Below are positions 21,583-31,200 of a stretch of DNA of 64,000 bases, piece after piece. Source of the stretch: Apilactobacillus waqarii (GTDB lineage: Bacteria > Bacillota > Bacilli > Lactobacillales > Lactobacillaceae); contig NZ_JAHQYH010000001.1 of the NCBI RefSeq assembly GCF_019061205.1, positions 1 through 64,000 of the forward strand. The letters run 5' to 3'. Numbering within the stretch: the first letter of the stretch is position 1; each line of letters opens with the position of its first letter. The position numbers were made by a program, and so were the translations under genes. Below the pieces are notes generated by a model. The model was not told where the DNA came from. It worked only from the letters and a program-made list of their open reading frames with translations, and searched no databases.

Positions 21583-23442
21583 ATGGCAAGTAATAAAATT
21601 ATCGGTATCGATTTAGGTACTACTAACTCAGCTGTTGCTGTTCTTGAAGGTAAAGAACCAAAAATCATTACTAACCCAGAAGGTTCACGTACAACTCCAT
21701 CTGTTGTTGCATTTAAAGATGGCGAACCACAAGTTGGTGAAGTTGCTAAGCGTCAAATGATTACTAACCCAAACACCATTGCTTCAATTAAGAGTCACAT
21801 GGGTGAAGAAGGTTACACTGTAGATGTTGATGGTAAGAAGTACACTCCACAACAAATCTCAGCAATGATCCTACAATACATCAAGGGATTCGCTGAAGAC
21901 TACCTAGGTGACACTGTTAGCGAAGCTGTTATCACTGTTCCTGCATACTTCAATGACTCACAAAGACAAGCAACTAAGGATGCTGGTAAGATTGCTGGTT
22001 TAGATGTAAAACGTATCATCAACGAACCAACTGCTGCATCATTAGCTTACGGTCTAGACAAGCAAGACAAAGACGAAAAAGTTCTTGTATATGACCTTGG
22101 TGGTGGTACTTTTGATGTTTCTGTTCTTGAATTAGGTGACGGTGTATTCCAAGTACTATCAACTAATGGTGATACTCACCTAGGTGGGGATGACTTTGAT
22201 AAGAGAGTTATGGACTACCTAGTAGAACAATTTAAGAACGAAAATGGCATCGACTTATCACAAGACAAGATGGCATTACAAAGACTAAAGGATGCTGCTG
22301 AAAAGGCTAAGAAGGATCTATCAGGTGTTTCTGAAACTGAAATCAGTCTTCCATTCATCTCATCAGGTGAAAATGGTCCACTTCACTTACAAACTACACT
22401 ATCACGTGCTAAGTTTAACGAATTAACTTCTGACTTAGTTGACAAGACTAAGGTTGCTTTTGACAACGCTCTAAAGGATGCTGGTCTAAGCACTTCAGAT
22501 ATTGATGAAGTTATCCTAAATGGTGGTTCAACTCGTATCCCAGCCGTTCAAGAAGCTGTTAAGAGCTGGACTGGTAAGGAACCAAACCACTCAATCAACC
22601 CTGACGAAGCCGTTGCTTTAGGTGCCGCTGTTCAAGGTGGTGTTCTAACTGGTGATGTTAAGGACGTTGTATTACTTGATGTTACTCCACTATCATTAGG
22701 TATCGAAACTATGGGTGGTGTATTCACTAAGTTAATCGATAGAAACACAACTATCCCAACTTCTAAGTCACAAGTATTCTCAACTGCCGCTGATAACCAA
22801 CCAGCCGTAGATATTCACGTACTACAAGGTGAACGTCCAATGGCAGCTGACAACAAGACTTTAGGTCAATTCCAATTAACTGACATTCCTGCTGCACCTC
22901 GTGGTGTTCCTCAAATCGAAGTTAAGTTTGATATCGATAAGAATGGTATCGTAAACGTTTCTGCTAAGGACAAAGGTACTGGTAAGGAACAAAAGATTAC
23001 CATCAAGGATTCAAACGGTCTATCAGATGATGAAATCAACCGTATGATGGATGAAGCTAAGAAGAACGAAGAACAAGACAAGAAGCGTAAAGAAGAAGTT
23101 GATTTGAAGAACGAAGTAGATCAATTAATCTTCCAAACTGACAAAACTCTAAAGGATGTTGAAGGTAAGGTTTCTGAAGATGAAATCAAGAAGGCTAAAG
23201 AAGCTGAAGATGCATTGAAGAAGGCTAAAGAAGACAACAACTTAGACGAAATGAAGGCTAAGAAGGATGATTTGAGTCAACAAGTTCAAGCACTTGCTGT
23301 TAAGTTATACCAACAACAACAAGAACAAGGTTCAGATCAACAAGGTAACGCAAACGATTCATCAGACAACAAGGGTAAAGACGACAACACTGTTGACGGC
23401 GATTTCCATGAAGTTCATGATGATGACAAAAACAATAAGTAA
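21583..23442 (+). CDS. dnaK: Chaperone DnaK (Hsp70)
   Basis: 619 residues. The ATPase domain is shown by [15 protein letters not shown] (5-19), the [14 protein letters not shown] block and [18 protein letters not shown]; the hydrophobic interdomain linker [16 protein letters not shown] and the substrate-binding beta domain follow; the C-terminal lid ends in an acidic, Asn/Asp-rich tail. As in other Gram-positive DnaK, the ATPase domain lacks the roughly 24-residue insertion of proteobacterial Hsp70. Strong codon bias points to high expression. ATG follows CAAGGAGAT; a terminator separates it from dnaJ, which reduces DnaJ relative to DnaK. Confidence 0.98.
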   Translation: MASNKIIGIDLGTTNSAVAVLEGKEPKIITNPEGSRTTPSVVAFKDGEPQVGEVAKRQMITNPNTIASIKSHMGEEGYTVDVDGKKYTPQQISAMILQYIKGFAEDYLGDTVSEAVITVPAYFNDSQRQATKDAGKIAGLDVKRIINEPTAASLAYGLDKQDKDEKVLVYDLGGGTFDVSVLELGDGVFQVLSTNGDTHLGGDDFDKRVMDYLVEQFKNENGIDLSQDKMALQRLKDAAEKAKKDLSGVSETEISLPFISSGENGPLHLQTTLSRAKFNELTSDLVDKTKVAFDNALKDAGLSTSDIDEVILNGGSTRIPAVQEAVKSWTGKEPNHSINPDEAVALGAAVQGGVLTGDVKDVVLLDVTPLSLGIETMGGVFTKLIDRNTTIPTSKSQVFSTAADNQPAVDIHVLQGERPMAADNKTLGQFQLTDIPAAPRGVPQIEVKFDIDKNGIVNVSAKDKGTGKEQKITIKDSNGLSDDEINRMMDEAKKNEEQDKKRKEEVDLKNEVDQLIFQTDKTLKDVEGKVSEDEIKKAKEAEDALKKAKEDNNLDEMKAKKDDLSQQVQALAVKLYQQQQEQGSDQQGNANDSSDNKGKDDNTVDGDFHEVHDDDKNNK

Positions 23443-23460
23443 TTAGATTACTTTAAAAAG

Positions 23461-23497
23461 GGTCAAAGTCTGACTTGTTGGGCTTTGGCCTTTTATT
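23461..23497 (+). terminator. Terminator between dnaK and dnaJ
   Basis: GGTCAAAG (23461-23468) pairs with CTTTGGCC (23483-23490) with one U-G pair, then TTTTATTT. Imperfect tail suggests partial read-through into dnaJ. Confidence 0.75.
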
Positions 23498-23524
23498 TCA
23501 AAATGAAGGTTATGGGGGATAAAA

Positions 23525-24682
23525 ATGGCAGATAAGGATTACTATTCAATTCTGGGAATATCAAAAGACGCCAGTCAAGATGACATTAAGCACGCTTACC
23601 GTAAAATGTCTAAGAAGTATCATCCTGATATCAACAAAGAACCCGGTGCTGAAAAGAAGTTTAAGGAAATTAACGAAGCTTACGAAGTACTAAGTGATGA
23701 ACAAAAACGTCGTAATTACGACCAATTTGGTTCAGCTGATGGCCCAGCCGGTGGATTCGGCGGAGGTGCCGGAGGTTTCGGTGGCGGAGCTGGAGGATTC
23801 TCTGGCTTCGGTGGCGGCGGCTTCGACGACATCTTCAGCCAATTCTTTGGTGGTGGAGCAAGAGGTGCTCAAAGAGACCCAAATGCTCCGGTTAAGGGTA
23901 GAGATCTTCAATACCAAATGACAATCAATTTTGAAGATGCCGTTTTCGGTAAGAAGACTACTATCAGATACGATCGTGAAGCTAAGTGTGATACCTGTGA
24001 TGGTTCAGGTGCAAAACCAGGAACTCATCCAGAAACTTGTCACCAATGTAACGGTAGTGGTTACGTAACATCAGTTCAAAATACACCATTAGGTCAAATG
24101 CAAACTCAACATCCATGTCCTACTTGTGGTGGAACTGGTAAAGAAATTAAGGACAAGTGTCCTAAGTGTGGTGGCTCAGGTCACATGCACGAAAGTCACA
24201 AGGTAGAAGTAAACATTCCTGCCGGTGTTGATGATGGACAACAAATGAGATTACAAGGTCAAGGTGAAGCCGGTGAAAACGGTGGACCTTACGGTGACTT
24301 ATTCATCGTATTTAGAGTAAAACCTAGTCGTGACTTTGAACGTGATGGCTCTGATTTACATTACTCACAAAACATCTCATTTACTCAAGCTACTCTAGGT
24401 AGCACCATCAAGGTTAAGACCGTATATGGTGATGTTGAAATGAAGGTTCCAGCTGGAACTCAATCAAACACTACCTTCAGACTAAGAGGTAAGGGAATGC
24501 CTAAGATTAACAGCAGTTCAAAAGGTGATGAACTAGTTACTGTTAAGATTGTCACTCCTAAGAGTTTAAACAAACAACAAAAACAAGCTCTAAAAGCTTT
24601 TGCTGAAGCATCTGGTGAAGAAGAATACAAGAATGGTGGATTCTTCGAAAAGATGAAAGATGCTATGAACGGCAAGAAATAA
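23525..24682 (+). CDS. dnaJ: Chaperone DnaJ (Hsp40)
   Basis: 385 residues, type I DnaJ with all parts: J domain with HPD at 33-35, a Gly/Phe-rich linker (about 75-115) with repeated GGFGGGAGG units, four zinc motifs [24 protein letters not shown] and CPKCGGSG (about 150-220), then the C-terminal beta domains that bind clients. It delivers unfolded proteins to DnaK and triggers its ATPase. ATG follows ATGGGGGAT, 82 bases after dnaK beyond a partial terminator; no promoter is evident in between. A terminator follows. Confidence 0.98.
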   Translation: MADKDYYSILGISKDASQDDIKHAYRKMSKKYHPDINKEPGAEKKFKEINEAYEVLSDEQKRRNYDQFGSADGPAGGFGGGAGGFGGGAGGFSGFGGGGFDDIFSQFFGGGARGAQRDPNAPVKGRDLQYQMTINFEDAVFGKKTTIRYDREAKCDTCDGSGAKPGTHPETCHQCNGSGYVTSVQNTPLGQMQTQHPCPTCGGTGKEIKDKCPKCGGSGHMHESHKVEVNIPAGVDDGQQMRLQGQGEAGENGGPYGDLFIVFRVKPSRDFERDGSDLHYSQNISFTQATLGSTIKVKTVYGDVEMKVPAGTQSNTTFRLRGKGMPKINSSSKGDELVTVKIVTPKSLNKQQKQALKAFAEASGEEEYKNGGFFEKMKDAMNGKK

Positions 24683-24687
24683 ATTAA

Positions 24688-24711
24688 GGGTCGCTTATGC
24701 GACTCTTTTTT
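24688..24711 (+). terminator. Terminator after dnaJ
   Basis: GGGTCGC (24688-24694), TTAT loop, GCGACTC (24699-24705), then TTTTTT. Confidence 0.88.
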
Positions 24712-24745
24712 GTTGCTGAAAAGAATTCTGATAGCATGATTTAGT

Positions 24746-24774
24746 TTGTGCATTGTCTTTTTGGTTGTTATAAT
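24746..24774 (+). promoter_or_regulatory. Promoter for lepA
   Basis: TTGTGC, 17 bases, TATAAT, with an extended TGT. The predicted start lies about 25 bases before the lepA ATG. Confidence 0.75.
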
Positions 24775-24809
24775 TGTATTAATACATTACGTTGAAAGTA
24801 GGAATAAAC

Positions 24810-26648
24810 ATGGACATAGCAAAAATGAAGGAACATCAAAAATACATTCGTAACTTTTCGATTGTTGCTCATATTGATCATGGTAAATCTACTTTAGCCG
24901 ATCGAATTTTAGAAATGACAGATACTGTCGCAAAAAGAGATATGCAAAACCAATTATTGGATGACATGGAACTAGAAAGAGAACGTGGAATCACAATTAA
25001 GTTGAATGCAGTTGAGCTAAAGTACCATTCTAAGGATGGTCATGACTATGAATTTCATCTTATCGATACACCGGGACATGTCGATTTCTCATACGAAGTA
25101 TCAAGAAGTTTGGCTGCCTGTGAAGGTGCCGTTTTAGTTGTCGATGCTGCTCAAGGTGTTGAAGCCCAAACGCTAGCCAATGTTTACTTGGCAATCGATG
25201 ATGACTTGGAAATTGTTCCTGTAATTAATAAGATTGATTTACCTTCTGCCCAACCAGACATGGTTAAAAAAGAAGTTGAAGATATCATTGGTATCGATGC
25301 CGAAAACGCTGTTTTAGCTAGTGCTAAAAAGGGAATCGGAATCGAGGACTTATTGGAAAGAATCGTGGAAGAAGTACCTGCACCTCAAGGTGATTTAGAT
25401 GCACCACTAAAGGCGCTTGTCTTTGACTCTGTTTACGATGATTATCGTGGAGTTGTTTTGAGTGTTCGTTTACGTGATGGTGTTGTTAAACCAGGGGATA
25501 AGATTCGCTTAATGAACAGTGGTAGTGAATACGAAGTTACCGAAGTTGGTGTGAACTCACCACATCCTGTTCAAAGAGAATACCTAATGGCAGGAGACGT
25601 TGGATACATCACTGCAAGTATTAAGGATATCAACCAAACTCGTGTTGGGGATACTGTTACTAATGCTGATCATCCAGCCGATGAACCATTACCAGGTTAC
25701 CGTGAAATGGAACCAATGGTATATTCTGGTTTATACCCAACCGACAATGCTAAGTTTGGTGACTTAAGAGAATCACTTGAAAAACTTAAGCTAAACGATG
25801 CTGCCTTGGAATTCGAACCTGAATCATCACAAGCACTTGGATTCGGTTTTAGATGTGGATTCTTAGGAATGCTACACATGGATGTTGTGCAAGAACGTCT
25901 AGAAAGAGAATTCAATCTAGATTTAATTACCACTGCACCATCCGTTACTTACCACGTCTTTACTACCGATGGTCAAAGAAAAGATGTGGAAAACCCATCT
26001 GAAATGCCAGATGCTTCAGAAATCAAAGCGGTTGAAGAACCATACGTAAAAGCAACTGTAATGGTGCCTAACGATTACGTTGGTGCCGTGATGGAACTTT
26101 GCCAATCACGTCGTGGTCAATTCGAAACAATGGAATATATTGATGATTACCGTGTTAACATTATGTACTCAATTCCATTGTCAGAAATCATCTTTGACTT
26201 CTTCGATAAGTTGAAGTCAACCACTAGAGGATATGCATCACTTGATTACGAATTAGGGGACTACAAGCCTTCTGATCTAGTTAAGATTGATATCCTATTG
26301 AACGGTGAAAAGGTCGATGCATTAAGTTTCATTTCTCACCGTCAATTCTCTGCTAGTCGTGCCCGAGTAATCGTTGAAAAACTTAAGAAGATTATTCCAC
26401 GTCAAAACTTCGAAATTCCTGTCCAAGCTGCAATTGGTGCTAAGGTTATTGCTAGAACTAACATCAAGGCATACCGTAAGGATGTTACCGCTCACCTATA
26501 CGGTGGTGACAGAACCAGAAGAATGAAGCTATTAGAAAAGCAAAAAGCTGGTAAGAAACGTATGAAAGCCGTTGGTAAGGTGGAAATTCCACAAGCCGCA
26601 TTCATGGCTGTTCTACAAACTGATGAAGAAGAAAGCGATAAAAAGTAA
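24810..26648 (+). CDS. lepA: Elongation factor 4 (LepA)
   Basis: 612 residues from ATG 24810, which has AGTAGGA at a good distance; a TTG at 24792 would add six residues without a ribosome binding site and is not preferred. G-domain motifs are [19 protein letters not shown] and NKIDLP; domains II, III and V follow, and the C-terminal LepA-specific domain ([23 protein letters not shown], two blocks, about 565-590) is intact. LepA is a ribosomal GTPase linked to back-translocation and 30S biogenesis. It is monocistronic in practice: the pyrP promoter begins in the first bases after its stop. Confidence 0.96.
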   Translation: MDIAKMKEHQKYIRNFSIVAHIDHGKSTLADRILEMTDTVAKRDMQNQLLDDMELERERGITIKLNAVELKYHSKDGHDYEFHLIDTPGHVDFSYEVSRSLAACEGAVLVVDAAQGVEAQTLANVYLAIDDDLEIVPVINKIDLPSAQPDMVKKEVEDIIGIDAENAVLASAKKGIGIEDLLERIVEEVPAPQGDLDAPLKALVFDSVYDDYRGVVLSVRLRDGVVKPGDKIRLMNSGSEYEVTEVGVNSPHPVQREYLMAGDVGYITASIKDINQTRVGDTVTNADHPADEPLPGYREMEPMVYSGLYPTDNAKFGDLRESLEKLKLNDAALEFEPESSQALGFGFRCGFLGMLHMDVVQERLEREFNLDLITTAPSVTYHVFTTDGQRKDVENPSEMPDASEIKAVEEPYVKATVMVPNDYVGAVMELCQSRRGQFETMEYIDDYRVNIMYSIPLSEIIFDFFDKLKSTTRGYASLDYELGDYKPSDLVKIDILLNGEKVDALSFISHRQFSASRARVIVEKLKKIIPRQNFEIPVQAAIGAKVIARTNIKAYRKDVTAHLYGGDRTRRMKLLEKQKAGKKRMKAVGKVEIPQAAFMAVLQTDEEESDKK

Positions 26649-26677
26649 TTGACTTCATAAGAAATTATCAGTATGAT
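26649..26677 (+). promoter_or_regulatory. Promoter for pyrP
   Basis: TTGACT, 17 bases, TATGAT. It starts at the base after the lepA stop codon. Confidence 0.8.
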
Positions 26678-26694
26678 ATATTAAAAATATAGAG

Positions 26695-26786
26695 TCTTTA
26701 ATTTAGTCCCGTGAGGCTGATAAGATTAGCGAATTTAATAAAAATTTGTGAAGGTCTATTCGTCTAGGGATGAATGGACCTTTTTT
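26695..26786 (+). promoter_or_regulatory. PyrR-dependent attenuator upstream of pyrP
   Basis: AGTC (26705-26708), hexaloop CCGTGA and GGCT (26715-26718), framed by TCTT/AAGA pairing, reproduce the PyrR-binding hairpin consensus. Downstream, GGTCTATTC (26753-26761) pairs with GAATGGACC (26772-26780) before TTTTTT as the terminator. In the known mechanism PyrR with UMP/UTP stabilises the first hairpin, freeing the terminator and shutting off the permease when pyrimidines are plentiful. Confidence 0.9.
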
Positions 26787-26825
26787 GCTAGATTAAAGCT
26801 CTGAAATCATTTAGGGGGATTGGTT

Positions 26826-28076
26826 ATGAATAAAAATTCAGACACCATTTTAGATGTTAACGATAAACCAGGATTCTGGCTTTGGGTCGGTTTATCATTA
26901 CAACACATGTTTTCAATGTTTGGAAGTACAGTAATCGTACCGCTATTGGTAGGATTGAGCCCAAGCATCGCTTTATTTACTTCAGGAGTGGGGACTTTAA
27001 TTCACATTCTAGTAACACAAAAGAAGATTCCGGCTTACATGGGATCTAGTTTCGCATTCATCGTACCTATGAAGTACTTGATGCAAGTGACTGGCTATCC
27101 GGGAATTGCCCAAGGAGTCATCGCGGTTGGTGTAATTTATTTAATTGTTGCACTAGTCGTTGCCATGATTGGTTCGGAATGGATTGATAAGTTGCTACCA
27201 GCAGTCGTGGTTGGACCGGTTGTAATCGTAATTGGATTATCACTAGCATCAAGTGCTGCCAACGATGCAATGCTAAACAACGGAAACTATGACTACAAGT
27301 ACGTGTTTGTCGCATTGGTGACCTTATTATTAGCAATCTTCTTTAACATGTACCTAAAGGGTTTTCTAGGCTTTATGCCAATTCTATTAGCCATCGTTTG
27401 TGGATATGTTTTATCAATTGCGATGGGATTAGTTAACCTAAGTACAATCGCAAATGCACCATGGTTCTCAATGCCTAAGTTTGAAATTCCATTCGTTTCA
27501 TACAATGTGAAATTTGAATGGGGTGCAATTATCGCCATCGCGCCAATTGCCTTCGTTACCATTACTGAACATTTAGGTCACTTGATGGTTCTAGATGAAT
27601 TAACAGGCAGAAACTACTTTAAGGATCCTGGTTTAAACAGAACCCTAACAGGTGACGGATTAGCTTCAATGTTTGCCGGATTAGTCGGTGGACCAGCCAT
27701 AACTAGTTATGGTGAAAACATCGGAGTGATGGCAATTACTAAGATTCACAGTGTCTATGTATTGATTGGTGCCGCAGTATTTGCCATTTTATTCTCATTT
27801 GTGAACAAGTTAAATGTGTTAATTATGCAAATGCCACTACCTGTAATCGGTGGTATCAGTTTCCTATTGTTTGGAACAATTGCTTCTAGCGGGATTAAAA
27901 TCATGATTGAAAATCAAATTGATTTAGCAAATAAGCGTAATTTGATGATTGTTTCCACCATTTTGGTAATTGGAGTCGGTGGTTTCATGATCAAAATCGG
28001 AACATTGCCTTTAAATGGACTAGCTGTATCCGTAATCCTAGGAATTTTATTGAATATTGTATTACCTAAAAATTAG
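26826..28076 (+). CDS. pyrP: Uracil permease (NCS2/UraA family)
   Basis: 416 residues with about 12-14 hydrophobic segments. NCS2 signatures include LQHMFSMFGSTVIVP near the N-terminus (quinone of UraA-type first helices), the AFVTITEHLGHL segment with the conserved substrate-binding Glu, and GDGLASMFAGLVGGPAITSYGEN (two blocks). It imports uracil with protons. The PyrR attenuator directly upstream supports a pyrimidine rather than purine substrate. ATG at 26826 follows TTAGGGGGAT; a TTG two codons earlier is too close to the ribosome binding site. Followed by a long inverted repeat that probably terminates the transcript. Confidence 0.93.
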   Translation: MNKNSDTILDVNDKPGFWLWVGLSLQHMFSMFGSTVIVPLLVGLSPSIALFTSGVGTLIHILVTQKKIPAYMGSSFAFIVPMKYLMQVTGYPGIAQGVIAVGVIYLIVALVVAMIGSEWIDKLLPAVVVGPVVIVIGLSLASSAANDAMLNNGNYDYKYVFVALVTLLLAIFFNMYLKGFLGFMPILLAIVCGYVLSIAMGLVNLSTIANAPWFSMPKFEIPFVSYNVKFEWGAIIAIAPIAFVTITEHLGHLMVLDELTGRNYFKDPGLNRTLTGDGLASMFAGLVGGPAITSYGENIGVMAITKIHSVYVLIGAAVFAILFSFVNKLNVLIMQMPLPVIGGISFLLFGTIASSGIKIMIENQIDLANKRNLMIVSTILVIGVGGFMIKIGTLPLNGLAVSVILGILLNIVLPKN

Positions 28077-28087
28077 TAAAGATTAAT

Positions 28088-28195
28088 AAATACCAATTAA
28101 AAACAGTGCTTTTAGTGATATAATGCAGATAGGTAAATTAGAGAGAGTTTGCCGCATTATTAGACTGATATGCCAAGTTTTAATTGGTATTTTTT
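28088..28195 (+). terminator. Long-range inverted repeat ending the pyrP transcript
   Basis: A 17-base arm (28088-28104, AAATACCAATT then AAAAAC) pairs with 28177-28192 (GTTTTAATTGG then TATTT) with one bulge, followed by TTTTT. The 72-base interior holds the next gene's promoter, so only transcripts coming from pyrP can form the stem; transcripts starting inside carry just the right arm. Confidence 0.55.
28116..28124 (+). promoter_or_regulatory. Extended -10 promoter for the GT2-TagF-TagF gene
   Basis: TGATATAAT: TGA directly before a perfect TATAAT (28119-28124). The -35 is weak (ATTAAA). The leader to the gene is about 97 nt. Confidence 0.6.
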
Positions 28196-28227
28196 ATTGG
28201 AAAATATTATGAGAGAGGCACTTAAAT

Positions 28228-31200
28228 ATGAATGAACCATATCTATCCGTGATAGTGGCCTGCTATAACGTACAAGATTACATTGAAAAATGTTTGTCAT
28301 CCATTGCTAATACTAATTTCCCTATGGAAAGCCTTGAAGTATTGATGATTGATGACGGATCAACTGATAATACAAGCAAAATTATTGATGAATTTGCAAA
28401 TAAATATAATAGTTTTAGAGCACTACATAAAGAAAACGGTGGTTTAAGTAACACCAGAAATTATGGGATGAAGCACGCAAGAGGAAAGTACATTGCATTC
28501 GTTGATGGTGATGACATTGTTCCTGCTAACGCTTATCCTTCAATGGCGTTTAAAGCTCGTCAAAACGACTCAGACTTAGTTGTAGGTTTTGTTAAACGAT
28601 TTGATAAGGATCGTTATGAAAACTCATACCTACATTCTTTTGCTGTGCACGATGATTACGATAATACGCACATTACAACCAACCATGACTTGATTTATGA
28701 CACAACCAGTTGGAATAAACTATACAAGCGTTCCTTCCTACTTGATAACAGCATCAAGTTTGTGGAAGGCATCATCTACGAAGATATTCCTTTCTCAATG
28801 GAAGCCCACTTGAAGTCACATAAGACCTCAGTTGTAGAAGATGATGTTTATGAATGGAGATGGCGTGAAAGTGCTGATTCCATCACACAAACCAGAAGTG
28901 CGCTTTCTAACTTTGAAAGTCGATTAAGTTCACTTAGAAGAACTCTACAAATCATTTTGAATAATGGCTTTAGTGAAGAAGATTCATTTGTTCAAGACTT
29001 TAAATATAAGGCGTTGTTCCTAGATCTATTTATCTTTACCCAAAGCCTAGGTGATAATAGCAGTGACTATATTTACCAAGCTCAAGAAATGGTTTACAAG
29101 TTCCTAAGAGATTGGCACTTGTGGGATTCAGAAATCTTCTATCGCTTGCCAGTCAAGCAACAAATCCTATATTCAGCAATTAGATATAACGATGTCGATG
29201 TCATTAACGACATTTCTTATAAAAAGCAAATTGGTGAATTTAAACATTCAATTGGTGGATCAAACTACCGACTAATTGCACCTGAACTAGGTGATAAGAA
29301 GCAACTAGTTGATAATGTTAATTTAAACGATAACAACAGTCGTTTTAACCAAAAGATTAGAGACGTTGAATTTACCAATGTTGATAACGGTGATATTAGA
29401 ATCGATGGAGCATTCAAGATTACTAAGCTTCACCTTGTTAAACAAACATTTGGTGACGGAAACAAGAACGAATCATTACAAGCCAGCTTGATTAACGTTA
29501 AAAATCAAAAGACCATTAAAGTTCAAATTAAGAGGGTAGAAAGTCCTTTTGTTAGAAGAACTTTAAAGCCAAATGCTAAGTACAACAACGCTGATTACGA
29601 AGTTAAGTTTAATATTAAACAAGCTATCGACACTTTAGGTGTTGGAACTTGGAAGGTACAAATCAAAAACACCGTGGATAACCACATTATGGTAAAGGAT
29701 TTTGCTACTGATCCAATTGAAAAGCTAACTCAAAAAGCCATTTTACCGTTTGAATACAATGGGGTAAAAGTGATTACTAGATTTAACAGTGTCGGTTCAC
29801 TAGTCTTTGAAGTAATCGATTTAAACTCAGATTCTGACAGAAGACCGGTGGTTAGCTATCCAACTGTTAGCGACGATAAGCAAGAACTAAGTTTTAACGT
29901 TGATAACATGGACGTATCTGGTTACAATGCCGTTTTAATGGCTGCAAATGGTACTGCCATTCATTCAATTGACCAAAATGAAAACAGTTTTGCGTTTAAC
30001 GTTAAGGAAATTAACGATAAAGCTCGTAACCAAGAACTTAAGTTAATTATCTTGGATAACTTTACTCATGCTGAAATGAACTACTCATTCTCTTCAAACA
30101 AGATTAATCAACAAATTAATCTAGACGATGGGGATGCCATTTCATTGTTCTATGGTGATATCAAAAACATGCAACTAATGATCGAAGAAGCCCCATTTGT
30201 GGCTAAGAATGTCACTGTGGATGCCAACAACGTCCTACATGTTTCTGCCAAAATGAACAAAGCAGTCGACCCAAGCAGCGTCTTGGTATCACAAGCCCAC
30301 GTTGAATTAATTAGTGCAGATAAGGCAACTAGAAAGGTGTTAGATCCAGTATCTAACCATTTCCAAATTAATGGTGATAGCTTCGACTTTGACTTTGCAC
30401 TAACTTCAAACAACAATGAACAACTAGACTTACTTGAAGGTGATTATCAATTTAAGATTTATCTTCAAGTTGATGGTAAGGCGCATACTTACCGCATCAA
30501 GTACGCCAAGAAGTGTCGTATTAAGACTACTGAATTGCCTTTCAATGGAAAATCTCAAATTTTCTACGCTGTAAAGAAGGATAAGAGCATGAATCTTATC
30601 TTCAAGGTAGATCAACCATTCTTTGGTGCAATGGATGCTAAGAAGGGCTTACGTGCCATTTCTTACTCTGTTTTATATCCATTGATGAGATTATTACCAC
30701 TTAGAAATGTGATGGTCTTTGACTCTTATTGGTCAAGTAAGTTTGATAGTAACGAAAAGTTGATGTATCAATATGTTGAAGAAAATCATCCTGAAATCAA
30801 ACCAGTATGGATTTTCAACAACATCGAAACCAAGATTACTGGAGACGGTGAAAAGGTTCGAGTAAACACATTTAAGTACTGGTACTATTTGGCTGTTGCA
30901 AGATACATTATTCAAAACACCAACATGCCTAACCGTTACGCTAAGCGTAAGGGACAAATCGAAGTAGAAACACTTCACGGAACATTCTTAAAGCACATGG
31001 GATTTGATGAACCTCACTTTAAGTTTGGTACCAACAAGTTACAAAATCGTTTTGCGATGAGAAACCGTCGTTGGGACTACTTGGTTGTACCTTCTGATTA
31101 CATGGAAAAGACTGCTAAGCACGCATTTAACTACAGTCAAAAGATTATTAAGTCAGGTTTCCCTAGAAATGATGAGCTATACACTCACAACAATACCGAT

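Noticed and set aside
23740-23860. GGTGGCGGAG-type tandem repeats in dnaJ as a DNA repeat element
   Set aside because: They encode the ordinary Gly/Phe-rich linker of DnaJ.
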